From Jaenimonas drosophilae (taxonomy: Eukaryota > Euglenozoa > Kinetoplastea > Trypanosomatida > Trypanosomatidae): a DNA stretch of 15,830 bases. Below, in pieces: positions 7,760 to 15,792 of the stretch. Under the pieces are notes generated by a model, which worked only from the letters and a program-made list of their open reading frames with translations, made no database searches and had not been told where the DNA came from. Each line of letters starts with the position of its first letter. Positions within the stretch are counted from its first letter, which is position 1. The DNA is taken from positions 1 through 15,830 of the forward strand of contig JASAON010001348.1 in assembly GCA_030849065.1 (NCBI GenBank), written 5' to 3'. The translations under genes were made by a program, and so were the position numbers.

Positions 7760-9127
7760 TCAGCTCTTCTGCTCATGAACCACCCTTCCGCCAACGAATG
7801 TACGAATAATATTGCTTGGAGTCAGATTGTAAACAATCTTTTGAAACACGTCTGCCATCGAATCGACCTGCGGGAACACGCGAATGTTCCCGTGTTCGGC
7901 ATTGACATCAACAACAATTGCATCAAAAGAGTATCCAGGGGCAATACGGCCAATCTTCTTCCCAAGAGCCTCACCCCCTTTCGTTGTGGCAACGTAGAAA
8001 GCCTCCACATGGTCCACTCGTGCAGTATCCGTTTGGCGTCGCTCCGCAATCGGCATGGAAGGGTCAACGCCATCATCCAAGGCACGAGAAACACCAACAG
8101 CGAAACGACTCACCTCCATAAGAGAAGGAGATGGGCCACCAGATATATCGGTGCCAAGACCCACGTGAAGCCCTCGGTCCAATGCCTTCTTCAACGGAAA
8201 CACCGCATCAGAAAAGTATAAATTTGACAAAGGACAATGTGCCACAGCAGCTCCGCGTGACTTAATCAAATCCATATCTTCGTCGGATAAGTAGTTGCAG
8301 TGCGCCAAAACTGTACGCGGAGTCACAAGTCCAAAAGAATCAAGTGCGAATGCATCGCTCTTGTTGAAACGACTCAGTACATGGTGGTGCTCCCAATCAC
8401 TCTCTGAGCAGTGCGTCTGGATGTAGCACGCGTGCTCTTTTGCAAGGTTTCCCAAACGTTGAAGAGCCTCATCGCTGCATGTTGGTATGAAACGAGGAAC
8501 AACAGCCGGCTCAACAAGTCGCGTACTGTTGTCACGCAATCCTCGAACCGCATTGATAAAATCCTTGGACAATTTCTCAGATGCCTCGGGTGACTCATCT
8601 CGATAGTATGCAGGAGAATGACTTGAGAGGTCCATTGCCACCCGGCCAACCACTGCACGCTGACCATGTTTCAAGCAGATCTCCGCAAGCCGGATACTTG
8701 ATTCCAGGTGGACAGTAGCATAATAAACAGCAGTGGTGGTGCCATTGGCCAACAGTGTGGGCACCAATGAGTCATAAACCTCCGTTGCAAATGCGATATC
8801 TGCATACTTTGCCTCCAATGGAAACGTGCAATCATTAAGCCACTCCTCAAGGGGGCGGTCGAGCGCCTTTCCAAGCTGAGGCCACTGTGGTGCATGCACG
8901 TGAAGGTCAATCAAGCCGGGTAAGATGTATTGGCCTTTTTGGAGCACTATTAAGCTTCCATCTTTCTCCGCACGCTTCTTCTTCTCATTGTACTCCGGTG
9001 ACAGCTTCGAGAGAACGCTCTCAATAGTACCATCTGCCCCAACGATAATCAGAGCGTCTTCAATGATGTTCAGCAACTTTCTCTCCGGAACCTCGAATAT
9101 AGTCCCAAGAAATGAACGAGTTGTCAT
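7760..9127 (-). CDS. GDA: Guanine deaminase (EC 3.5.4.3)
   Basis: A cytosolic purine salvage enzyme that hydrolyses guanine to xanthine and ammonia. The 455-residue length fits the eukaryotic enzyme. It belongs to the amidohydrolase superfamily (TIM barrel with one zinc). Visible zinc ligands are His76 and His78 in LPGLIDLHVHAPQ, His239 in IQTHCSE, His276 in VLAHCNYLS and Asp327 in GLGTDISGG. Glu242 follows in the THCSES motif as the catalytic acid/base. The blocks PLEEWLNDCTFPLE, NGTTTAVYYATVH and GQRAVVGRVAMDL are specific for guanine deaminase and separate it from adenosine deaminases, chlorohydrolases and cytosine deaminase. Kinetoplastids cannot make purines de novo, so this enzyme would feed guanine into the xanthine branch of salvage. 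No PTS1-like C terminus is present (it ends EQKS), so a glycosomal location is not suggested. The ATG start is supported by a close upstream trans-splice signal. Confidence 0.96.
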   Translation of the reverse strand: MTTRSFLGTIFEVPERKLLNIIEDALIIVGADGTIESVLSKLSPEYNEKKKRAEKDGSLIVLQKGQYILPGLIDLHVHAPQWPQLGKALDRPLEEWLNDCTFPLEAKYADIAFATEVYDSLVPTLLANGTTTAVYYATVHLESSIRLAEICLKHGQRAVVGRVAMDLSSHSPAYYRDESPEASEKLSKDFINAVRGLRDNSTRLVEPAVVPRFIPTCSDEALQRLGNLAKEHACYIQTHCSESDWEHHHVLSRFNKSDAFALDSFGLVTPRTVLAHCNYLSDEDMDLIKSRGAAVAHCPLSNLYFSDAVFPLKKALDRGLHVGLGTDISGGPSPSLMEVSRFAVGVSRALDDGVDPSMPIAERRQTDTARVDHVEAFYVATTKGGEALGKKIGRIAPGYSFDAIVVDVNAEHGNIRVFPQVDSMADVFQKIVYNLTPSNIIRTFVGGRVVHEQKS

Positions 9128-9157
9128 CCTGGCAAGTCAAAACTAGTGACAAGAAAC

Positions 9158-9188
9158 CTGGCGAAAAAGAAGAAGAGCCAAGAAAAAA
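9158..9188 (-). promoter_or_regulatory. Trans-splice signal for guanine deaminase
   Basis: The minus strand has a T/C tract at 9188-9163 with AG at 9159-9158 (context CGCCAGG), giving a 5' UTR of about 30 bases. The remainder of the gap to 9407 is A-rich on the plus strand and is presumably the 3' UTR of the cytochrome b5-like gene. Confidence 0.75.
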
Positions 9189-9407
9189 TTGATACAGATG
9201 CGACTCCCAAAATTCGCCATAAGGTTAAAGCTGGCTTGTTTCAAATGATCATTCAGCAAGAAAAAACTGCTCACCAACATATGGAGCAATGGCGCTCGAG
9301 CAAAGAAAAAATTGAAGTTGGGTTATGCAGTTGATCTGAAAAGTGAGTGAAATGAGTGAACACTCTCTGTGATGCATATCGAGGGAACCTTCGATGAGCC
9401 ACGCGCC

Positions 9408-9917
9408 TCAGGATGGATCAAGCCTCAGAAAATCACCATCGAGGGAAGTTGATATACCGGAAGAAGAATGACAAGGAAGAGAGCAGGTGCACTTTTCAGT
9501 GCTGCCATTTGTGCCGTCAATCATCACGCTGTGGGGGCACCTCTCGGGTTTACCGCCCCCAGCGTTTTTACTAGTGGATAGTGAATCTACTGAGGGCTCA
9601 CACTTGATTGATGGGCTGAAGGACACACTGGGATCAGCGATAGATCCAATAACGCCGATTTTGCACGTTTCTGCTTGCTGTCGTGCAGAAGAGCTATGAA
9701 AACGAAAATCCCTTGTGCAGTCTCCCATACCACCGCCTCTCTTCAACAAAGCCCCAGCGCCACCTGGGTGACGATCAACTATATTGGTTACATCGTACAC
9801 TGAATTTCCAGCAACAATCCACAATGAGCTCGGAGTATTATGTCGAGCAATCTCTTCACGGGTGAAGGTTGGCCACCTTTTTGATATTCCAGCAAGCTGG
9901 AACAGCTGAGCAAGCAT
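9408..9917 (-). CDS. Cytochrome b5-like heme-binding protein
   Basis: A protein of 169 residues from the ATG at 9917. The cytochrome b5 fold covers about 15-92: TREEIARHN, then LWIVAGNSVYDVTNIVDRHPGG, then DFRFHSSSARQ, then KIGVI. The two axial heme ligands should be His50 (in HPGG) and His74 (in FH), 24 residues apart, as in animal cytochrome b5. The region after residue 95 is Ser-rich and includes a Cys cluster (CPHS, then CTCSLPCH at about 143-150). There is no C-terminal hydrophobic anchor, so it is probably soluble; its electron partner is unknown. The frame is open up to an ATG at 10088, which would add 57 residues, but that leaves only 12 bases to the upstream stop and a pyrimidine tract plus AG lies inside the extension. 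I therefore prefer the ATG at 9917. The cytochrome b5 assignment is firm; the start is likely but not proven. Confidence 0.85.
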   Translation of the reverse strand: MLAQLFQLAGISKRWPTFTREEIARHNTPSSLWIVAGNSVYDVTNIVDRHPGGAGALLKRGGGMGDCTRDFRFHSSSARQQAETCKIGVIGSIADPSVSFSPSIKCEPSVDSLSTSKNAGGGKPERCPHSVMIDGTNGSTEKCTCSLPCHSSSGISTSLDGDFLRLDPS

Positions 9918-9982
9918 ACGAACTGATGTACGCGTACTTTCAAAATAGAGGCAAGGCTGCAAAGAGCTAGCCTTGATAATTT

Positions 9983-10015
9983 CTTCCAGCAAAGAGTGGT
10001 GACAAGAGGAGAATG
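9983..10015 (-). promoter_or_regulatory. Trans-splice signal inside the longer cytochrome b5 frame
   Basis: A C/T-rich stretch on the minus strand at 10015-9991 is followed by AG at 9984-9983, about 66 bases before the ATG at 9917. It is weaker than its neighbours because purines interrupt it, but it is the best tract between the two genes. Confidence 0.5.
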
Positions 10016-10100
10016 TAACACCATAAGCAAAGTTGAGTAGTGCGCCAGTAGACCAGCACGTGTAACAATCAATTACGTAACACTTCATATCTTCACATCT

Positions 10101-10514
10101 TCACATCTGCAATGCAACAACGATGTCTATTATTGTTGTGGCAACAACCAAGAAAAGGGAACTGTAGAACACACGAGGTGGAATTTGCTGGATGACATCG
10201 CGCGAAATCAGTGGAGCATATATTTGCGTCACAAAGATCAAAAATACTGAACTTGACATTACCAATGCCAGCGCTATGCTGAGAGGAGGTGCAATAGTAC
10301 ACACCAAGGCAAGAAGTGTCGCGCAGAGCGCTGTTGTGATCAGTGGATAGATCACGAAGTACCTAGCATCCCACACATTGTCGGGAATGCCATCGAAGCC
10401 AAAATGAACAGGAACTGTTTTTCCAAGGTAATGTCGATTTACTGCGTAATGCAACCACGAGACAGCTACTGCGCACATCACGAATAGCACGGAGATGATC
10501 GTCAAAAGATCCAT
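10101..10514 (-). CDS. Small four-helix membrane protein with a DUF1648-like motif
   Basis: A 137-residue hydrophobic protein beginning at an ATG. Four transmembrane segments are predicted at about 5-24, 53-72, 77-97 and 114-134. Between the first two lies VPVHFGFDGIPDNVWDARYF (residues 34-53), followed by VIYPL. This matches the P-x-HF-x3-G-x2-D-x-W core of DUF1648, the domain found in bacterial membrane proteins such as the SdpI immunity family. In those proteins DUF1648 comes first and is often followed by a longer C-terminal membrane domain; here only one such unit plus two helices is present. The biochemical function of DUF1648 is not established, so I give none. The match is from memory of the motif and not from a profile search. 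Its stop lies very close to the possible upstream start of the cytochrome b5 frame. Confidence 0.82.
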   Translation of the reverse strand: MDLLTIISVLFVMCAVAVSWLHYAVNRHYLGKTVPVHFGFDGIPDNVWDARYFVIYPLITTALCATLLALVCTIAPPLSIALALVMSSSVFLIFVTQIYAPLISRDVIQQIPPRVFYSSLFLVVATTIIDIVVALQM

Positions 10515-10541
10515 TTTTTGTTCAGCCTATCTTAGATTGTA

Positions 10542-10571
10542 CTATGAAATATCACAGGCAAAAAGAAGAAA
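10542..10571 (-). promoter_or_regulatory. Trans-splice signal for the DUF1648-like gene
   Basis: The minus strand has a 15-base pyrimidine-rich tract at 10571-10557 with AG at 10543-10542, about 28 bases before the ATG. The gap 10572-10773 is A/T-rich and holds the presumed 3' UTR of the next gene. Confidence 0.6.
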
Positions 10572-10773
10572 TCGATGGTTTTTTTCTGACAGATTACTTC
10601 ACAATTGCACAATAACATTGAATTCATCAATAAAAACACATAGCCATATTACTACTACAAATCCATAGTACTAAATACAAGACAACTGCTCTCTTCACTT
10701 CGCGCCACAGAAACCACTTTATTGGCACAGCCGCACCAACAAATTACACACGCATGTGGCTGAAGGTCTACAC

Positions 10774-12255
10774 CTACACTAGCTCGTGTGGAGCATGTTC
10801 CGTGAGGCTCTTCTTGAGTCCCTTCAACACCTTAACGTCCTTGTCTGATTGAGTAATCAGACCAAGTCCCTTGTACGCGCGGCTGCGAGCAAGAAGTGCA
10901 CGCCACATATAAATGTACTCATTTGCATTGACAACAGGGGTAATAATCTCAACTGCATCACGAGCACGATTCATCTCAAGAAGCGCCACACCAATTTGGA
11001 CTTGGGTTCGATAAAGTACCTGGCGAGCCAGCACTCGAGCAACTTCCTTCTGTTTCTTCGCGTAAGCAGTGGTGCCAGCAGTATCCTGAGAGGCACCAGC
11101 GGCGCCGAGGCTCCTCAAAGCTTCAAAAAATGCACCATCAGCAGTAGATAAAGCAGTTTGGGGACCAGGACCGAAACGATCACGAATCGCCTGAATAGCA
11201 CTCTTCTCCTTCGGCGTCGATTTTAGGACATCCCGAAGTGTCGCCTCTGCCTCAAAGAAGGGCTTCGGGGGAGATGACTTGCGTACCTTCTCCATCGTTT
11301 CATCTGCGACATACGAGACAGGCTGTGACGCAAGATAGATATTCTTCTTCGCCACTTGAGACAAAGAAGAGTCCCAGTCATCGTATTCAGAAGGCATGTT
11401 TGGAAAGTAATCATTGAAATGATGACGAATGTTGGCGCATTGAAGAGTGTAAGTAATCTCAATAGCCTCCTCATCCGTAAGCTGCCCACCGAGTTTCTGC
11501 TTCGCATCGGCAACTGCCTTTTTAACACGCTCGTCATCTCCAACAGAATCAATTGCCTCGGTGATAACTGAGCTGCACTTGGATGCGGTCATTGCCAAGC
11601 GATGGTTTAAGTTGCGCTGCAGTTGAAACCCAAGCAGTGAAAATGGATTTGTGTTGTCGTGTGTAGCGACCTCTTCAGGAAGGTCTAGTGCGGAATTCAA
11701 AAATGCTTTGATTTTCTTCTCAACATCCACAAAGCTGTTGTAAGCAGCATCGGTTTCACCGAGATACAGACTATATTCTGCGGCAGCTAACTCCACGAGC
11801 CAGCATCCAGGTGAACTTGATTTCAGCAAGTTATGGTCCTCTTTGAGTTTCATCCGAATGTCAGCAACTTCAGACTCAGTTGCTCCACCTGACACTGTTA
11901 ACGCTGCCTCCTTGATATCAAGTAGCTCACTCCTCGCGCGTAGCCGCACGCCCACAGCCATGCGTTTCAACGCCTCATCGGAAATGGTGGGAAGAATTTT
12001 GTCAATCTCCTCAATCGTAGCTGTAGGGTTATGGCTTCCAAGAAACAAAGCTGCGCGCGCAACCGAAGCAGCTGTTCCCGCGAGTCCTTCTCCCTTTGTT
12101 TTCTCGATGATGGAGTTAATCGCGTTGGCATTCACTACAAAATTTGGTCGAAACCCGATAAGTCGCCGAACAGAATTTTGCGAAGCAACTGAAACAGCCA
12201 GGACGGGCTTCAGCTTTGCCAAAGCACCCAGCGTGACCAGAGAGCTTCGGTACAT
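10774..12255 (-). CDS. Probable mitochondrial helical-repeat (TPR-like) protein, unknown function
   Basis: A 493-residue protein starting at an ATG. The first 50 residues contain Arg and Lys but no Asp or Glu (the first is Glu51), start with a hydrophobic helix, and include SVRRLIGFR, which together look like a mitochondrial targeting presequence. The rest is soluble and mostly helical. A stretch at about 155-190 (LAAAEYSLYLGETDAAYNSF) and one at about 405-480 (LYRTQVQIGVALLEMNRARDAVEIITP, then MWRALLARSRAYKGLG) have the small-residue and aromatic pattern of tetratricopeptide-like helix pairs. A charged, less ordered part lies at about 340-400. I cannot name the family. A subunit of a kinetoplastid mitochondrial complex or an assembly factor would fit, but the sequence does not show which. 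It lies between the DUF1648-like gene and ARL3 and has a strong trans-splice signal. Confidence 0.85.
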   Translation of the reverse strand: MYRSSLVTLGALAKLKPVLAVSVASQNSVRRLIGFRPNFVVNANAINSIIEKTKGEGLAGTAASVARAALFLGSHNPTATIEEIDKILPTISDEALKRMAVGVRLRARSELLDIKEAALTVSGGATESEVADIRMKLKEDHNLLKSSSPGCWLVELAAAEYSLYLGETDAAYNSFVDVEKKIKAFLNSALDLPEEVATHDNTNPFSLLGFQLQRNLNHRLAMTASKCSSVITEAIDSVGDDERVKKAVADAKQKLGGQLTDEEAIEITYTLQCANIRHHFNDYFPNMPSEYDDWDSSLSQVAKKNIYLASQPVSYVADETMEKVRKSSPPKPFFEAEATLRDVLKSTPKEKSAIQAIRDRFGPGPQTALSTADGAFFEALRSLGAAGASQDTAGTTAYAKKQKEVARVLARQVLYRTQVQIGVALLEMNRARDAVEIITPVVNANEYIYMWRALLARSRAYKGLGLITQSDKDVKVLKGLKKSLTEHAPHELV

Positions 12256-12286
12256 TGTTATTTCAATCCTTTCAACTGAAAGTCAC

Positions 12287-12312
12287 CTGTGGCAAAGAAA
12301 AGGAGAGAAGAA
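12287..12312 (-). promoter_or_regulatory. Trans-splice signal for the mitochondrial helical-repeat gene
   Basis: The minus strand reads almost pure C/T at 12312-12291 and then CCACAG, with the AG at 12288-12287, about 31 bases before the ATG. This is one of the clearest signals in the window. Confidence 0.8.
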
Positions 12313-12506
12313 ATAAGTAAATTTGTTTTCATGTGATGATGTCTTGATGTGCACATAGATTCGCAATGGCAAAAAAAAGATAATAATGGAGCTGGTTGGA
12401 CATATATTTCTATATGTTGCATACATCATTCGCATGCATGCGAGTTTTCATCTTATGAAGCTCCTAGAACATATCTGTCTGCCTCGAAAGGCTCTACCGC
12501 AAAGGG

Positions 12507-13046
12507 TTACTGTTTTTTGATGTTCTTCACCGCCCACTCCAATCCTTCGTGCAAGCCCTCTCCAGTCTTCGCACTGCACTTTTGGATGGACCAAGTCCTG
12601 TCACGAAGACTGTGGAGGTTGAGAGCCGTGCTCACACCCTCCGGTGATAGCGCAGTAGCAAGATCGCACTTATTTGAGAAGACAAGGATGGGAGCCTCGC
12701 GCAACTTCTCTTCCTGAAGAAGGGTATCCAGCTCAGCAGCAGTTTCATCCAGACGGCGTTTATCAGCAGCATCAACAACATACACCAAGCAATCTACTTC
12801 ATCAAAATAGTTCGGCCAGTACGCACGAATGGCCTTTTGACCTCCGATATCCCACATATTCAGCTTGAAGCCATCGCAGTTGATGGACTTAATGTTGAAT
12901 CCTTGAGTAGCCTGAGTTGTGGTGGGATCCTCATCGGATAGCTTTCGAAGAATGGAAGTTTTTCCAGCATTATCCAGCCCCAAAATCAAAATTCGAGGCT
13001 CAGTATCATTCTTCTTCAGCTTGCGGAGCAAGGTAAGCAAACCCAT
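12507..13046 (-). CDS. ARL3: ADP-ribosylation factor-like GTPase 3
   Basis: A small GTPase of the ARF family, 179 residues from the ATG at 13046. The guanine-nucleotide motifs are complete: P-loop GLDNAGKT (23-30), switch I Thr47 in TQGFNIKS, WDIGGQ (65-70), NKCD (125-128) and SAK (158-160). TQGFNIKS, the MGLLTLLRKLKK N-terminal helix and RDRTWSIQKCSAKTGEG match ARL3 and not ARL2, which has TLGFNIK. In cilia ARL3-GTP releases lipid-modified cargo from its carriers; in trypanosomatids ARL3A affects flagellum formation. The frame is open for two codons upstream but begins there with GTG, and the family starts with MGLL, so the start is at 13046. Trypanosomatids have several ARL3 paralogues; this is probably the ARL3A type, but I cannot confirm that. 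It is the first gene of the unit, next to the gene-free region on the right. Confidence 0.95.
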   Translation of the reverse strand: MGLLTLLRKLKKNDTEPRILILGLDNAGKTSILRKLSDEDPTTTQATQGFNIKSINCDGFKLNMWDIGGQKAIRAYWPNYFDEVDCLVYVVDAADKRRLDETAAELDTLLQEEKLREAPILVFSNKCDLATALSPEGVSTALNLHSLRDRTWSIQKCSAKTGEGLHEGLEWAVKNIKKQ

Positions 13047-13088
13047 TTTCACAAAGGCAGATATGTGTTCTCTTGGAAGAATTCTACA

Positions 13089-13122
13089 CTAACAGATTGA
13101 GAAAGGCGGAAGAGAAAGAAGA
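13089..13122 (-). promoter_or_regulatory. Trans-splice signal for ARL3
   Basis: The minus strand has a pyrimidine-rich tract at 13122-13099 with AG at 13090-13089 (context TGTTAG), about 43 bases before the ATG at 13046. Confidence 0.7.
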
Positions 13123-13463
13123 TCATCACTCGCAACCCCAGAAAACGACCTCTTAGCACACCCTTGCAATAGGCAATCCCCTTAACGGTACTTTCAGAAT
13201 TTGAAGAAGAGCGAATCTATCAACAACCACTTGCTAAAAGCGAGACATCCGATTCCGAAAAAAAAAACGACTCCACACTTTGAACCAGTCAGCCGGCAGA
13301 AACCGCAAGCAACCATGCCCCCCCCCCCACGCACACACACCACCCCACACCAAGAGCAAACAAAAGCCCACCCCCGCCCTTCCAAAATGCAAAGCGCGGA
13401 AGCACATCGGCCGGCCGCCGGCGGGGGCCAAAACAGCCACGCCCCCCCCCCCCTTCAAACACG

Positions 13464-13485
13464 CACACACACACACACACACACA
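13464..13485. repeat. (CA)11 microsatellite
   Basis: Eleven perfect CA units, eleven bases after a C12 run. On the minus strand, the direction of transcription of the nearby genes, it is (GT)11 followed by G12, so it forms a GT/G-rich element about 0.4 kb upstream of ARL3. Confidence 0.95.
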
Positions 13486-13608
13486 TCAGCTACTGAGGAT
13501 GCGCTTAGCAATAGTTGAGCGTTGCCATGCCTACTGTACATTTGTTCCCCCACCTCCATTTTCGTGACAAAGTAAACGATCTCGCTATTGCGCTAGGTGA
13601 GCGTTTTT

Positions 13609-13625
13609 ACCCACCCACCCACCCC
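13609..13625. repeat. (ACCC)4 short tandem repeat
   Basis: Four ACCC units in a row. On the minus strand this reads GGGT repeats, which could form a G-quadruplex. It differs from the kinetoplastid telomere repeat (TTAGGG). Confidence 0.85.
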
Positions 13626-14625
13626 AAAACGACAACCATTATGAACAAATATACTGAAAGTGACCCCCTGGGCTCACTTACCATGCCACAACAGAAGGAG
13701 CGCCATCCCAATTAGATCCCCAACAACGCTTGGCGACCTGTCGTAACGGTGCACTTGCACGGACTAGACATGGTCATGGCGACGTTCCTCTCTCCCACTT
13801 CTCTTGTCTATAGTATCCTTGGCAACGCGCCCCGCCGCCAAACAACCCCGCCCCCCCCCCCCCCGCAGAGAGGTAGCCGGCGGCGCGGCAAGCGGCGGGC
13901 GGCGCCGCATTTCCAGATCCCCTTTTGGAGTTGGCTGCGAACCCCCCCCCCCGGACAAGGGCCCGGAGAACTTCGAAAGAGCGGAGCGGCAAACGGCCGG
14001 AAATCGCCCGCGGCGCCGCCAAAAGGCGGGCGGGATTTCAACCAAAGCCGGCGGGCCCCAAAGACCCCGCGATGCCCTGGCCCTCGCTTCAAATCAAAAG
14101 CCGCAGCACCCCGGTATGAACCCCGATGAATTCCCCCCCTCCTCAAACACCCCGCGGAAAACATTGACGACGGGGAGAGCTGGCCATTTTTTTGGAATGC
14201 CGAGGGGCCAAAATAAACGCCCCCGCTGCTTTTAACGCGGCGGGGGGGATAATCCCATTCCAAGGCGCTATTTTGGAGAGGGGGGAAGCCGGCGGATGAG
14301 CGCGGCCAAACCGCCGCCCTCTTCCATCCGCCCCCCACCCCCCCAACCCGCCGGAAGCCCTCACAAAACCGGAGGGGGTGGACACATTGAACGCCGGCCC
14401 AGCATCCACGGTCATCCGGCCCCCGATCCGATCGGGAAGTTGCGGGAGGGGCCTTCGCCCATCAGCGAATGATGCCGCACCTCGGGCCGCAGGCACATCC
14501 CCAACGGTTCGGCGAGTTCAACCGGCATTTATTTGCTCGTATATGAAGATTCTTACTGCATTGTGATTGCAATGGTTGCGAATCGATATCCGTATGTGCT
14601 TTTTTCCCCGCGTGTGGGAACTGCC

Positions 14626-14643
14626 AATTCGGGGAATTCGGGG
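14626..14643. repeat. Two tandem copies of a 9-base unit
   Basis: AATTCGGGG occurs twice with no spacer. It is short, may be chance, and has no evident function. Confidence 0.8.
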
Positions 14644-15751
14644 AAGGTAGCGTTTCCACATTGGCTGGCACCGCCCCCCCCCCCCTCATACAACAACAAT
14701 AGCGGCGGGCGGCTGTGCGCTGTGTAGAAACTCAACCAAAATATAAGCTTCGGTGCAAGCGTGCTGGAACTCTTTTCGAACTGTGCGAAATAATTGTGTG
14801 CCTGGGGGGGGGGAGGTGTGGCGTTCGCGGAAGTGGAAAATGAAAACCAGGAGCGGGTGGCTAAGGAGCATGGGAGAATCACATAACTACCAATGAAATT
14901 TTCTTGCACTGCACTTAACTTGGCCCCCCCCCCCCGACACACAAATTCCCATCAGCTCATTCAGTGATTTCATTCAAGCTTCCGATGCGGGACCCCCATC
15001 GCGCCATGGTTGGTCCATTCCCCCCCTCGACCCCAATGGAGGAAGCGGCATTGACCCCGTCTTTCCTGCTACTGCGTAGCATTCGGAAGTAGTTTGCGCC
15101 GCGGATTATGGCCGACGGATTGAATTTGGTGCGCGCCACATGGAGTTAATTATTATTATTAATTCCAAGCTGGCCTCTGCAGGTGCGGATTTGCAGAGGA
15201 TGATCGTTCCGGCATTTCTCATCCAACCTTCAATATTGGCCGTTTGGGGGTCCGCGGGGGGCCGCCAAAGGCCCCCCCCCCACGCCGCCGCCCAAAGCCC
15301 GCAAATTCGGATACCCCAACGAACCTTGAAGTCTCGCCAAAAGATCCTCTGCGGGGGAAGGGTCGCAGCTCGCATCGGCATCCCGCCGGGGGCTGGATTA
15401 TTTGCTTCGCAGCTGGTTGGTTGTTGTGGTGGCGTCGTTCCCCCAACCCCAACGCCCCACCGAATTCCCCCAACCCGCCGCGCCGCCGGCGCTCTATTTT
15501 TCCGCCGGGCCCACCTATTCCGTTTTTGTGGCGCGGGCGTTTGGGGGGGGGGGATCGTGCGGCTTCATTTGACGTCGCCGTCCTTTGGGGTGGCATTGGC
15601 CTCGGCCTCCTCGCGCATTTTGGCGCCGCGGAAAACCGGAGTGGGAAACATGCGTTTCTTGTTATTCTCTGTTGGCGTTTGTCTACTTCGTGTGGCTCAA
15701 TCGTTTGTTTGCGTTCTGCTGGTGGTTCTTCTGCGCCGGATGTTGCGGTCG

Positions 15752-15792
15752 CCCCCCCCCCCCCCCCCCCCCCAGATATTTTTTTTTTTTTT
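15752..15792. repeat. C22 run followed by T14 run near the window end
   Basis: Twenty-two C at 15752-15773, five bases, then fourteen T at 15779-15792. These are the longest runs in the window and lie 38 bases from its right edge, which suggests a difficult or unreliable assembly end. Confidence 0.95.

Noticed and set aside
13047..13052. Two extra codons before ARL3
   Set aside because: They begin with GTG, and the ARL3 family starts with MGLL.
13609..13625. Telomere-like repeat
   Set aside because: The unit is ACCC (GGGT), not the TTAGGG/CCCTAA repeat of kinetoplastid telomeres, and there are only four copies.
13749..14338. Overlapping plus- and minus-strand frames with Pro, Arg and Gly runs
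   Set aside because: They arise from GC-rich DNA and cross homopolymer runs; there is no family match, splice signal or single preferred frame.
13820..14520. Bacterial contaminant segment
   Set aside because: GC-rich, but no sustained coding frame and too many long C runs for bacterial coding DNA; poor sequence or a non-coding region fits better.
15193..15352. Inverted repeat GCAGAGGAT with ATCCTCTGC
   Set aside because: Only nine bases, 140 bases apart, with no other sign of a mobile element; likely chance.
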